From Tritrichomonas foetus (Eukaryota > Parabasalia > Tritrichomonadida > Tritrichomonadidae): a stretch of DNA of 64,000 bases. Position numbers and translations under genes: made by a program. This document shows, in pieces, positions 36,688 through 46,263 of the stretch (positions within the stretch are counted from its first letter, which is position 1; every line of letters starts with the position of its first letter). Under the pieces are notes generated by a model. That model was not told where the DNA came from. It ran no database searches and saw only the letters and a program-made list of their open reading frames with translations. The DNA lies in assembly GCA_001839685.1 (NCBI GenBank), contig MLAK01001448.1, positions 37,178 to 101,177 on the forward strand, read 5' to 3'.

Positions 36688-37517
36688 ATGTTATTATGTT
36701 CGTATTTTTTTGTTCCAATTTCTTAATCAATATTTCATCAATTTTATTATATCTGTATAATATTGTCTCAGTTAAAAATATTTATATTTATGCACTAATT
36801 GTGTCAGTATTTTCATTCGATCACGTTTTGAAAAAGAGTAGCGAAAGCATTTAATCCAGATATTTTAGGGAAATATTTTTGGGTGAATTTCTTTTAAATG
36901 TAGAGTAATAATTTTCAATGTCATTTCATTTTCATTTTCTCACTTGATTTTAAACTAATTTCTCAGTCAATGCAAATCGCAACACAACTCCAAAGCTAAT
37001 CTTTGGATTTATCGAGAAAATTATCAACCACAATCATATGATATTAAAGTGTTGTTAATTTCAAATGAACTAATTGCACCAAAATTTTAAATTATTGAAA
37101 ATGAAATTCTCAACCTTTGATTTCCTTGTTATTCTTTTCCAAATTTGGTTTATGAAATTCTATTTAAGCAATAATTAATCACCTGCTCCAATAAATAACA
37201 AAAAGTGTGAATCACAAAAATTTTTAATTTCATGCTGACAAATTAAATCATATTCTATTTATAATGCTTGTCTTTTTCCTTCCGAAAAAATTCGTTATAA
37301 TATAAAAAAATCTGCTCGTTTTAGCGATACTCAAATAAAAAATTTTTATATCAAACATTTTCTTGCATCAAAGAATATTTTTCCATGCCGTTAATTTTTA
37401 AAAACTTTCAATTTCTCTTTTATTCAATTCTATTTCAACAATTTCAATAGTTCAACCGTTTTCTAGATTCAATTTTTTGTCTCTGGCTGATTTTAATTGT
37501 AAACGGACACATAAAAA
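36688..37517. other. Long spacer upstream of the Myb gene
   Basis: 830 bp of AT-rich sequence with no recognised RNA gene, repeat or credible ORF. It probably contains the Myb gene's control region. Confidence 0.4.
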
Positions 37518-38540
37518 ATGAGCGCTCCGGCTGTTATGAACCCGATTGCTCCAACCAGGAACCGCAGGCGTAACAATGTATCATCAAAGAATCAAAAGTG
37601 GTCTGCCGAAGAAGATGCACTTCTTCGCAAGATTGCCTCTGAAAGTGAAACTGTCAATTGGAAAGCTGCAGAAAGCCAATTTCCAGGGAAGACTTCACAA
37701 CAAATTTTCGAGAGATGGACAAAAGTTTTGGATCCACAACTTTTGAAGGGATCATGGACAAGACAAGAAGATGAAGTAATTATCAATTTTGTGAGAATTT
37801 ACGGCTGTAAATCCTGGACAAAACTTGCAAACATGCTTCCAGGCCGTATTGGTAAGCAATGCCGCGAGAGATGGCTCAATCACCTTAATCCAGATTTAAA
37901 TCGAGGACCCTGGACTCCAGAAGAAGACCAGCAACTTCTTATTTTACACGAACAGTTCGGCAATCATTGGTCCAAGATTTCAGCCTTAATGCCTTCACGC
38001 GCCGATAATATGATTAAAAACAGATGGTATTCCACCCTTTCGAAGAAGACAAAAGAAGAAGTCGAAGAATCAATCCGATCTATTCAGAATGGTATGCCTT
38101 CCGCTTCTTCTCTTAACCAGATGATGAATCATCAAAATATGGCAGGCATCCAAATGCCAGCAATAGAACAGACACCAAAGAAAGTAAACTTCAACCAAGC
38201 ACCAATGACAAATACTCCATCACAGAATACAACTCCAACACAAGAAAATTTGCCAAAACCATTATTCGAAGAAATGCCAATGGATACTCCATCACTTTGG
38301 ACACCATCCATAACCAACACTCCATTCTCTGGAACACCACTTGGCCTCATTTCACCAATGATGCCAAGCGCTTCACCATTCGCCCTCCTCTCACCTTACA
38401 AGAAGATGACGCCAATGTTTTCTCCTTGGGCAGCAGATACTCCAAAGAGTGGATTCATGTCTCCTATGCATCAGAAATATTCTCCACCATCTTTATCAGA
38501 AAACAGAGCCGAACTTATGAATCTTATCGTTCATCAATAG
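37518..38540 (+). CDS. Three-repeat Myb-like transcription factor with S/T-P-rich C-terminus
   Basis: This 340-residue protein has Myb repeats at about residues 27-71, 78-123 and 130-174. Tryptophan spacing is complete, and the recognition helices GKQCRERWLNHL and DNMIKNRWYSTL match 3R-Myb proteins. About residues 205-320 carry more than a dozen Ser/Thr-Pro pairs (TPSLWTP, NTPFSGTP, MTPMFSPW), many with a nearby basic or aromatic residue. They are candidate sites for proline-directed kinases such as CDKs. The end, PPSLSENRAELMNLIVHQ, is related to the end of the Myb at 22934. Its codon choice is more restricted than that of neighbours, as expected for a well-expressed gene. A role in cell-cycle transcription is inference. 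Confidence 0.9.
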   Translation: MSAPAVMNPIAPTRNRRRNNVSSKNQKWSAEEDALLRKIASESETVNWKAAESQFPGKTSQQIFERWTKVLDPQLLKGSWTRQEDEVIINFVRIYGCKSWTKLANMLPGRIGKQCRERWLNHLNPDLNRGPWTPEEDQQLLILHEQFGNHWSKISALMPSRADNMIKNRWYSTLSKKTKEEVEESIRSIQNGMPSASSLNQMMNHQNMAGIQMPAIEQTPKKVNFNQAPMTNTPSQNTTPTQENLPKPLFEEMPMDTPSLWTPSITNTPFSGTPLGLISPMMPSASPFALLSPYKKMTPMFSPWAADTPKSGFMSPMHQKYSPPSLSENRAELMNLIVHQ

Positions 38541-39003
38541 GCCCTGGCAGAGAAATTCTGTCTATATATTTGACGATTTTGATATTTTTTATTTATTATC
38601 TGAATAAAAACAGTGCTTGTTCGAATTTATATATTCCTTATTTTGAACAAATATATGTTATAGTTTTATTCCACAACCTATGTTGATTTAGAGAATGGCT
38701 TTTGAATTATCATATTTCTGATCTTAGGAGTTTATGAATAAAAAACAATTTAGATAGAGAAATAATAAGATATTTACTTAAGAATCAATAACTTGAATTA
38801 GATTTTTCATTTTTATAAAAATATAGAAAGTATTTCATTTCCAATTTTATAGATTCAATTTTATACTAAAAATACATGATTGCTTCAATTAAATATCGGA
38901 TATTCTCATCGTTTTTCATGTCTTGATATGCATTATGATCGAGTTGAAAACAATTTAATTTGATTCGGCTATTAATTATTAAAATTTGAATTAATATGAT
39001 TGG
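38541..39003. other. Convergent spacer, nothing recognised
   Basis: About 460 bp of AT-rich DNA lie between the Myb gene and the small membrane-protein gene. No feature is recognised. Confidence 0.5.
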
Positions 39004-39207
39004 TTATGCATTTAATACTGCATTATATGTTAATCTATCGATTTCTTTTGTCTTTTTAACATGTAAAATTATCAAAACAATGAATAAAATGTTTAAGATT
39101 ATTCCAATAACACCAAATACGATCATCAGTATTGTGCACCCTTTTGATGTGCATTTATTTTCGTCATCTGCAGAAAAAGTAAGTTGAACAATCAAAAAGA
39201 AAAGCAT
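39004..39207 (-). CDS. Mini type-I membrane protein (signal peptide, short ectodomain, one TM, short tail)
   Basis: The protein is 67 residues from the Met at 39207. It has a hydrophobic start ending in a signal-like LTFSA, a 10-residue ectodomain with CTSKGC, a transmembrane segment of about 25 residues (ILMIVFGVIGIILNILFIVL and on), and a basic-then-polar tail ending LTYNAVLNA. The frame extends to an ATG at 39261 (85 residues), but 39207 is chosen because TCACTATT lies about 25 nt upstream and an AAATGGTCATT element lies at 39253-39266. The family is unknown, and the gene is small enough to be overlooked by annotators. Confidence 0.6.
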   Translation of the reverse strand: MLFFLIVQLTFSADDENKCTSKGCTILMIVFGVIGIILNILFIVLIILHVKKTKEIDRLTYNAVLNA

Positions 39208-39252
39208 TTCAAATTTGATATCTTCAATAGTGAAATCAAAATTGACCTGACA

Positions 39253-39266
39253 AATGACCATTTAAA
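39253..39266 (-). promoter_or_regulatory. AAATGRTCRTT-type element
   Basis: Minus-strand TTTAAATGGTCATT, followed about 20 nt later by TTTCACTATT and then the ATG at 39207. Same order and class of elements as at 5854 and 22403. Confidence 0.4.
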
Positions 39267-39388
39267 TAACCTTAACCATCTTAATATTCAATTGAAAATC
39301 TTCTTTCACAAATCTTCAGACATATATTAATTGGGAAAAATTTAAATGGCATACCAATAATTGAGAAAAATTTAATGGGTGATTAGCG

Positions 39389-41185
39389 ATGTTTGTAACA
39401 CCTTCTCCTCAAATGCTGATGCACTACAAAAGTAGCTATTACGGAAACCAGCTACTGACTGTAGAATTTATTTCTCAAAACGATGATCGAATTGATTTTC
39501 CTCGAAATTTCTCCCAATTAATTCTCGACATCAATTTTGCTTATTCTGTCAATCGAAAGTTGTTTGTGAACAAAACCAGAGTTTACACGACATCTCTTCT
39601 ATCTCAATTTAAACTTTACGATAGTCCTTACAAGTCAATTTATCTCGCGTTATTAGCAAATAAATTTGACCTTCAATATTCAGCAATTCATTGTTTCACA
39701 GAAGCAGCCAAAACAGGATCAACGGACGCCATGAATATAATTGGTCGAATTTACGAAGAGCAACAAATCAAAACAGATTTAGCATTGAAATGGTTTTCAA
39801 GAGCGCATCGATTAAATTCAATAGATTCTTTACAAAATTTGGGTAATCACTTTTTGAATAGTGGAGATAATGTTAAAGCCCTATATTTCTTACAAAAACA
39901 TTTTGCTGAAACCAACTCCATTTTAACTGCTGTCCAAATTGCAACAATTCTTAAAAACATGAACAATAAAGCTCTTTCGATGAAGTGGTTGAAATTCTGT
40001 GCTGCTCATGGAATCCAATCAGCTGTTGGAGAAATAGTAATGATTTCAGGAGTAGATCCTTCAGCATATCAAGCATTTTTCTTATGGCTTTCTACCGCAA
40101 CTCGTTTTAATGTACAATTAGGAAATAATTCGCAGTTTCATTTTTCTTTGTACTTGAGAGCCAATTTTTCAAACGATTATTCAATTCCGCCAATTAATAC
40201 AATCCAACAACAAGTTCAACTTCCCGAACCATTTGTACAAACATCGACAACTAAAAACATTATCCAACATAAAGAACCAGTTCAATATCATTCAATTTGG
40301 AATCAACAGCAAAAACATTCACAAATTTCGTTTAATTCTTTATTTTCAATGAACAGCAATGAGAAAAATTCATCAAAGCAAACGACTAAACCTATAACCA
40401 AACAAACAAACAATTCAACCAGTAACTTAACAAATACTCTCACAGATAATTTCACGAATGTTGGAAATAATAAACAAAATAATAGTAAAATGAATAACAA
40501 ACAAGGTCAAAAAAGCTATCAGCAAAATATATATTTGTTTCCATCTGATTCGAAATCGCAACTTCTTCTATCTGTGTTTGAGTGTTGTTCGCCTGATATT
40601 AATAAAAGAAATCTTATTTATGCTGCTTTTCTACTTAAAAAGTTACAATTTCAAACGAATTTTGGGATTTTTCAATCTGGAATTTGGTTGTCGAAATGTA
40701 AAAGTAGAAATTCTGATGATTTATTAAAATGTGGCTTTATTTGTTGCTTATTAAATGATTACGCATCTGCTTATGAACTGTTTTTGAAATCATCTAATCT
40801 TGGAAATGATGATGCAACTTTAATGTGTGGAATCATTCTTTATCATGGATTGATTAATGGTGAAAGAAATATTGGACGGGGACTTTTCTTTTTATCAAGG
40901 AATGTCACTGATCCAGTATCATTGATATACATTGGAACAGCAAGTAATGAAATGCACTGGCTGAAGAATGCTGCTGTTTTATGGAAAATGGAAGTAAAGT
41001 CAGGTGAAATTTATGAAAAAGTAGGTGATATGTTCTTTCAAGGAATAAAATTACCGAAAAAATTGGATATTGCAAAATTGTGGTATGGTGTGGCAATGGC
41101 GAAATATGAAAAATATGGGTTTGAAACAAATGATATCATTAAGAAAATATCGGATGCTGCTTTTGATGAAAACTCAATTGCATAG
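39389..41185 (+). CDS. Sel1-like repeat protein with an N/T/Q-rich insert
   Basis: This 598-residue protein has Sel1/TPR-type repeats. Examples are AIHCFTEAAKTGSTDAMNII and DLALKWFSRAHRLNSIDSLQNLG in the N-terminal part and ASAYELFLKSSNLGNDDATLM and the GEIYEKVGDMFFQ region near the end. About residues 265-385 are low complexity (N, T, K, Q, S) and split the solenoid. Sel1 proteins are adaptors, for example in ER-associated degradation or chitin synthase activation. No membrane segment is seen here, so a cytosolic adaptor is more likely. Unlike its neighbours, it has no clear TCA initiator within 30 nt of the start. Confidence 0.75.
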   Translation: MFVTPSPQMLMHYKSSYYGNQLLTVEFISQNDDRIDFPRNFSQLILDINFAYSVNRKLFVNKTRVYTTSLLSQFKLYDSPYKSIYLALLANKFDLQYSAIHCFTEAAKTGSTDAMNIIGRIYEEQQIKTDLALKWFSRAHRLNSIDSLQNLGNHFLNSGDNVKALYFLQKHFAETNSILTAVQIATILKNMNNKALSMKWLKFCAAHGIQSAVGEIVMISGVDPSAYQAFFLWLSTATRFNVQLGNNSQFHFSLYLRANFSNDYSIPPINTIQQQVQLPEPFVQTSTTKNIIQHKEPVQYHSIWNQQQKHSQISFNSLFSMNSNEKNSSKQTTKPITKQTNNSTSNLTNTLTDNFTNVGNNKQNNSKMNNKQGQKSYQQNIYLFPSDSKSQLLLSVFECCSPDINKRNLIYAAFLLKKLQFQTNFGIFQSGIWLSKCKSRNSDDLLKCGFICCLLNDYASAYELFLKSSNLGNDDATLMCGIILYHGLINGERNIGRGLFFLSRNVTDPVSLIYIGTASNEMHWLKNAAVLWKMEVKSGEIYEKVGDMFFQGIKLPKKLDIAKLWYGVAMAKYEKYGFETNDIIKKISDAAFDENSIA

Positions 41186-41640
41186 TACATTTTTTTCTTT
41201 CTATTCTTATTATTTTTTTGTATAAAGATATGTTTTGAGACTTACTTTTTCTTTTTTATTCTGTGTTATTTCTCTGGATGTTATCTTTTGGGGAAATAAC
41301 ATTCGCCAAGGAAAAAAAGCTGTTCGTGCAATTCTTACGATGAAAATATAGTGGTTATCCATTAATAACTGCAAACACATGATTTAATGATTCGATGAAT
41401 GAAAAATACCTCATACAATTCCAACTCATACAATTTCAACACAGACAACTCCAACTCAGACAATTCCAACTCAGACAATTCCATCATAAACAGCAGTTTT
41501 CCCCTTCTCATTTCTCTTGTGAAAATATTTTCTGTTCAGAAAAGAATCATTATGAGGCGAAATTGTCTGAGGGGATTTACAAATACAATATATGGGTTAA
41601 AACTAAAGAATATTTAGAACACATAAAAAATAATATGAAA
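41186..41640. other. Convergent spacer with a 15-bp tandem repeat
   Basis: Spacer of about 455 bp between the Sel1 and Rab genes. At 41411-41485 there are about five imperfect copies of ACAATTCCAACTCAG. An 83-codon open frame over the repeat looks like a side effect of the repeat. Confidence 0.5.
41411..41485. repeat. 15-bp tandem repeat (ACAATTCCAACTCAG)n
   Basis: About five imperfect units. They give a Q/N/F-rich translation in two overlapping frames, which points to repeat and not gene. Confidence 0.75.
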
Positions 41641-42228
41641 TCATGAACAGCAAAATAAATCAGAGCGTGGATTGTGAACTCTTTCAACCTCCAGTCGGAC
41701 ACAGTTTTCAACAGCGTGGTCGGTCACTGCAACAATCTCGCCAACAGCCAAAAAGAGGTTCGGTACATTCAAGCCTGTTGCAGCCGATGTTCGAATAATT
41801 CGAATGCTATTTTCTTTGCACCACTGTTTAGCTTCATTGAATGGCACTTCTTCATCTTGATCACATTTATTGTCAGCAACAACGAATTTATCAATTCCAT
41901 AATCATCAACAAGTGACTTATGAATTTTTTTCATGTTTTCAAACGTTGAAAGCTTTGTTTGGTCGTATACCAAAATTGCACATTCGACTGATCGAAAATA
42001 AAACGGCTGAATGGCTTGGAACTTTTCTTCACCGGCAGTATCCCAAATGGAAAGTGGGATTTCTACATCGAGATATCTGATAGTAGCATCGAATATTTGA
42101 CATGCGATAGTATTCGAAAGGGGATGCGGTAGATTTTTATAAGTGTTAATTAAAGATGTTTTACCAACACCTGAGTCTCCAACGAGGATAATTTTTTTCG
42201 AGGTAATTCGATTTTGGCTATTTTTCAT
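41641..42228 (-). CDS. Rab-family small GTPase
   Basis: This 195-residue protein has all G-box motifs: P-loop GDSGVGKTS (17-25), WDTAGEEKF (62-70), NKCD (120-123) and a TSAAT box. The double cysteine at the end (CCS) is a typical Rab geranylgeranylation site, so it should be membrane-bound on a vesicle or organelle. The switch I region (about 36-50: PLSNTIACQIF) is unusual because it lacks the Y-xx-TIG motif seen in most Rabs, so it may be a divergent parabasalid Rab. TCAACAT lies about 10 nt before the start. Exact subfamily cannot be given. Confidence 0.9.
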   Translation of the reverse strand: MKNSQNRITSKKIILVGDSGVGKTSLINTYKNLPHPLSNTIACQIFDATIRYLDVEIPLSIWDTAGEEKFQAIQPFYFRSVECAILVYDQTKLSTFENMKKIHKSLVDDYGIDKFVVADNKCDQDEEVPFNEAKQWCKENSIRIIRTSAATGLNVPNLFLAVGEIVAVTDHAVENCVRLEVERVHNPRSDLFCCS

Positions 42229-42665
42229 TATGTTGAAGAGATGTCCTTTTTGAATAGCAATTTGGCGATTTTAAATATGACATTTGATATAAAAAGTTTT
42301 CGATCATTTAATAATTCATATTGAATTTTTTTCAGATAATTAAGTTCGATTTGAATTACTATATGAAATTTCTTTCAAAATAAAGACAATTATCATCTCA
42401 AAATGGTTTTGAATGATTAATCTCTTGGAAAATTTTTTTAGATGAATTCAGATTCGTTATTTTTGATAAATACATTTACTAAATTCCATGAACAAATACA
42501 ACAATATTTCATTCTGATACTTTGAAAGGGATGTATCTTACAAATTCTGAAAAAATTATGATTCAATACATTTTATATATAAAATCTTTTGAAAAATTCA
42601 TCAGATTTGCAAGTGAATTTTAAAATCATAAACGATAGATATTCTGTTGAAACTAACAAATTTTT
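42229..42665. other. Divergent spacer with promoter motifs
   Basis: About 437 bp. On the minus (Rab) side, AAATGATCG is followed within 20 nt by ACTTTTTATATC (about 42290-42312). On the plus side, TCATAAACGATAG lies about 40 nt before the UBL-gene start. Otherwise featureless. Confidence 0.4.
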
Positions 42666-43289
42666 ATGGCTCTTCGAACATCATCCCTTCCTTTGGGTCA
42701 TATGGCCCGAATTTTCATTTCGGGATCAATAAATACGACCGTGGTTGTGAATTTAACAGATACTGTCTCTTCAATTTTATCAATTGTCGGAAAATCAGAT
42801 GCTCGAGTTATTTTTAGCGGACAAGTGTTGAGCCCAGCCTTATCCCTCATGTTCTATGGTATTGGGGATGGATCCCAAGTGATTCTTCTCACCCCGGAGA
42901 ATACATATCAGCCGCCGAAACCTCAAGGATTATATCGAAATAATTCATACACGCGCCTCATCAACGACGAGTCGAAAAGGGTCCAGAAATTCTTCGAAGA
43001 AAAATGTGCGGGAAAGGTTCGCGATCCAGAAGCAGTTTTACAGCGTTTTCAAGATGCCACAAATCCAATGACGGCATTGGAGTCAGCCAGAATTACAGAC
43101 GTTTACAGATCTCGAATAGAAGCAAATACAAACTCGTTCAGAAGACTCTGCAAAAAGTACAGAAGCCTCGTCGAACTCGAACGATGTCCGAAAATGTCGA
43201 CTCCAACAATTTTACCAGAAAAAGCAGAAGAACCATCTACTGAGCTACTACCGGAATTGATACAACAGCCCATCAATAATATATCATGA
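42666..43289 (+). CDS. Protein with N-terminal ubiquitin-like domain
   Basis: This 207-residue protein has a ubiquitin-like segment at about residues 14-76, with beta-strand patterns ARIFISG and VILLTPEN and a central RVIFSGQVLSPALSLMFYGI region. A helical region (LINDESKRVQKFFEEK, YRSRIEANTNSFRRLCKKY) follows, then a Pro/Glu-rich end. Such UBL adaptors link ubiquitin or chaperone systems, similar in outline to BAG or UBQLN co-chaperones. The helical part might be a three-helix bundle, but I cannot show it. The start is at the first ATG. The ubiquitin tail (RGG) is absent, so it is not conjugated. Confidence 0.5.
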   Translation: MALRTSSLPLGHMARIFISGSINTTVVVNLTDTVSSILSIVGKSDARVIFSGQVLSPALSLMFYGIGDGSQVILLTPENTYQPPKPQGLYRNNSYTRLINDESKRVQKFFEEKCAGKVRDPEAVLQRFQDATNPMTALESARITDVYRSRIEANTNSFRRLCKKYRSLVELERCPKMSTPTILPEKAEEPSTELLPELIQQPINNIS

Positions 43290-43714
43290 TTTTATTTGGA
43301 GATTCTTATTTATATTTTTTATTTGATTAAAGTGAACATTTCGAAATTTTTTATTTTTTATTTTATTTTCTTTTTCTTTATCAAATTTTTTTATTTTAAT
43401 TGTTTCTTGCTTGGTCGATAGGTTTTATGTGATTTTATCATTTAATTAAATGCTAAAAACTATAAAGATAACAAAAATGTGAAAATTAGGCTATTTGTGA
43501 TATTTTATATGTCGTTAATCGACAATTCCAGTATAACCTAAAACCGTTTTTTCAAAATCTCTACTTTTTCAATTGTTATATGGTTGTCCAATAATTTTCT
43601 CAAAAACTGATTCATGAAGCTTGGGTAATACCATATAAACTATACAAATTTCTATAGAAAAATTGAACAGGAAATGATCGTTTTATCTTCATTGCCGTTT
43701 AGAATTAACAAGAA
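43290..43714. other. Spacer upstream of the P-loop ATPase gene
   Basis: 425 bp, T-rich after the UBL gene. Promoter-like elements are ACTTTTTCA (43563) and AAATGATCGTTTTA (43672-43685), which is followed by TCATTGCCGTTTAG and the start codon. Confidence 0.4.
43672..43685 (+). promoter_or_regulatory. AAATGRTCRTT-type element
   Basis: AAATGATCGTTTTA lies 30-43 nt before the ATG at 43715 and upstream of TCTTCATTG. Fourth member of the class described at 5854. Confidence 0.4.
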
Positions 43715-45664
43715 ATGTCCTCGCGCTCAAGTGTTTCATCAACGAAAGTACAATATGCCTTTATCAGACCACATAACAAAAAGACAGCAGTTCCGAAAAA
43801 AGTTTTAATTCCCAAATCTATGAACACTTTCAAGCGAACAATTCAAAAAGCATTTGGAGAAGCTAATCCACCTCGTTCAATTCAGAACGAAATTGGAGAA
43901 ACAATATCAGATATTCGTGATGTAACGGCAGGAATCAAACTTTTTGCTGTATTTAAGTCCGGCAAGAATGGAGATTCTTTAACACAATCTGGCTCAATTG
44001 TGTCTGATGCAGAAAGCGTGAGTTCAATGCAATCTCAGCCAGTTACAATGTACAATGAGATCTCCATTGACGATTCTGCTTCAAACGCTGGGTCGAATAT
44101 ATCAGATGTTAAATATCAATCAGGTGCCAAAAACTTATTTGGTGTTTCTCCAGAAAAAGCAATTCGACTCAATTCGCCAAAGAAAGAAAATGAAGATTGT
44201 AACCAAAGCATGCTTTCCGAATCAACAAGTTATTCTGATGATGGCGCCGATCAACATCCCTTACCGGAAAATGAAGATCCCGATTATGATGAAGAAGTTG
44301 GAGCTGAAGAAGAGGAAGAAGTCGCTTATGACGAAAAGAATGTCAAATCAAGCTCAGATTTAATTACTTCCTGTATTCCAGTTGAAGAAAATGTTGTTGC
44401 TGAAGCATATTCTCAATTGATTCCAGAAAGCAAATTAATGTTAGATGAGATTTTTGTGTTGGAAGATGAACAAAAAGTTCGATTTTTCAATGAAATGATG
44501 AAAATTCTTGATGAACAAGGTTTTAATCCAAATATAGCCAATCTTTCAAATGCAGATCTTCTTATTTCTAAAGCTAAGTGTTATTTATCTCAGCACCGCA
44601 TAACAAATCCTATCAATTCTTCTTATATGTTTCATTCAGCGATTGTTGGACCACCAAAAAGTGGAAAGTCCACTTTTCTTGGTATTCTTACACAACAAAT
44701 TTTATATGATATGATTATTACTAATAGCTGGAAGAAAACATTTTTATTTGTTGCTGATTTGGATAAGCTAATGAGTGGATATCAAGATATTCAATCTTTC
44801 TATCATCTTTTTGTTCATCATATTTTCACACTTTTAATGGCACAACTTCCATCAATGATTCAATATTTACCAAAAGTTGAACAAGCATTTTTATCAATTA
44901 CTTCAATGTCATCAAGAATGGAATCTCTTCCACTTCCAAGGAAACTTACACAAAGTCTTGAACATAGAAAGCTGTCTGCAGAATTACAATCAATTGGATC
45001 TTCATTAGCAGCAATTTGGTTTGATCCATCTTCTTTAAATCAATGGATAACAAGTCTTGTTATGCTTCCATCTATTTTGGCACGCGCTTTTGGATTTCAT
45101 GATTGTATATTTGTGTTGGATCACTTCGAATCATGCTCTGTTTCAATGGAACCATTATATCCATTTGAGGATTCTCAACCAATTATGTTTGTTCATGAAT
45201 TTTGGAAATATGCGATTCAAAGCTATCCATTCATTTTAAGCACAGGAGATGAAAATGCTCTTACTGACTCACTTACAATTGTAGATGAAACAAGCATCGA
45301 TTTATTATCAGATATAGAGTTCATTTCTCTTTTAGATTTGGTTGAAGAATTCCCATATGATGATATGGAACTCAACATTGATTTCGAAGATGAAAATCAG
45401 GTTTCTCTTAAACTCGTTGGTTCTTCATGCGGTGGAATTCCGATTTTCACCAAGCAATGGGAAAAGATTAATAAGTCAATTGATAGAATCGAGGGAATAG
45501 AAGAAGGAACTGAAGAATATGAAGAAGCCTTATGCGAAATGATATCAGAGACAGAAACTTTGTTGTTCCTTCTCATACAAAGAGAACAAGGTGATCCAAA
45601 TGATAGTATTGAAGATCAGAGATTTGGAGTTTACAATGTTCATCGAAGATGTCTCTCAAAATGA
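43715..45664 (+). CDS. P-loop STAND-like ATPase with an acidic N-terminal arm
   Basis: This 649-residue protein has residues 1-90 basic/mixed and residues about 160-215 acidic (PDYDEEVGAEEEEEVAYDE). An ATPase core follows: Walker A GPPKSGKSTF (about 311-320), a hydrophobic strand with acidic end (FLFVADLD) and Walker B FVLDHFE (about 465-471), then an SPFILSTGDENALTDS sensor-like strand. Layout and length recall the AAA+/STAND proteins such as ORC4 or NACHT-type switches, but no known accessory domain is seen. The function cannot be named. It could be a signalling scaffold whose acidic arm binds basic partners. Confidence 0.55.
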   Translation: MSSRSSVSSTKVQYAFIRPHNKKTAVPKKVLIPKSMNTFKRTIQKAFGEANPPRSIQNEIGETISDIRDVTAGIKLFAVFKSGKNGDSLTQSGSIVSDAESVSSMQSQPVTMYNEISIDDSASNAGSNISDVKYQSGAKNLFGVSPEKAIRLNSPKKENEDCNQSMLSESTSYSDDGADQHPLPENEDPDYDEEVGAEEEEEVAYDEKNVKSSSDLITSCIPVEENVVAEAYSQLIPESKLMLDEIFVLEDEQKVRFFNEMMKILDEQGFNPNIANLSNADLLISKAKCYLSQHRITNPINSSYMFHSAIVGPPKSGKSTFLGILTQQILYDMIITNSWKKTFLFVADLDKLMSGYQDIQSFYHLFVHHIFTLLMAQLPSMIQYLPKVEQAFLSITSMSSRMESLPLPRKLTQSLEHRKLSAELQSIGSSLAAIWFDPSSLNQWITSLVMLPSILARAFGFHDCIFVLDHFESCSVSMEPLYPFEDSQPIMFVHEFWKYAIQSYPFILSTGDENALTDSLTIVDETSIDLLSDIEFISLLDLVEEFPYDDMELNIDFEDENQVSLKLVGSSCGGIPIFTKQWEKINKSIDRIEGIEEGTEEYEEALCEMISETETLLFLLIQREQGDPNDSIEDQRFGVYNVHRRCLSK

Positions 45665-46263
45665 TTATAATTCAAATGTCTGCTTCCAAATGTGATAATA
45701 ATTATTATGCATCACTTTTTTTGTTTATCTGATAAAAACTAAATTCTAAATCCTCTGTTTATCTTTTTAAAAAATCGAATTTTCCAATTTCGTTGAATGA
45801 AAATTCGAAACTCAGTTATATAAATTGACAATTTATTTGGTCACTTTTCTCAATTCCTCTGACCTCAAAAAACTACACATGAATCATCCTATGTGATTCT
45901 AGTCTAAATCTGATCGTTTTTGGGATAACAGAATATCTTGTAAGCCTGTCATAATAAATAATATTTTTTAAATAGGTGGTAAAATTATTCAAAGTCAACT
46001 CGAATTCGAGCAATGTAGCTATTGATTATGAAGAGATATGGATCACTCAAATGTTTCTGAATACTTTGAATATTTTCTTTGATGTAATTCAAAGAGTCAA
46101 ATTACGCACAAAAGCTCCACATTGGTTGAAACTTTTTAAATAATATTGAATATTTATTAATAGAAAATTTGATGTGAGTCATGAAAAAGTGAGAAATCGT
46201 ACGATTTATAAATAAATCTTTTTGATGTGGTATAATTTCATTTCACTTTTATTCTAGATACAA
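45665..46263. other. Spacer, nothing coding recognised
   Basis: About 600 bp. It contains ACTTTTTAAA (46131) and TGAAAAAGTGA (about 46184), possible upstream promoter motifs for the reductase gene. TTTCATTTCACTTTT lies about 20 nt before its start. Confidence 0.4.

Noticed and set aside
41395..41646. 83-codon glutamine-rich frame
   Set aside because: Covers the 15-bp tandem repeat and ends within the 3' flank of the Rab gene.
44640..45130. Assignment of the P-loop protein as ORC4
   Set aside because: Only the Walker A/strand spacing resembles ORC4; the rest, including the acidic arm, does not match.
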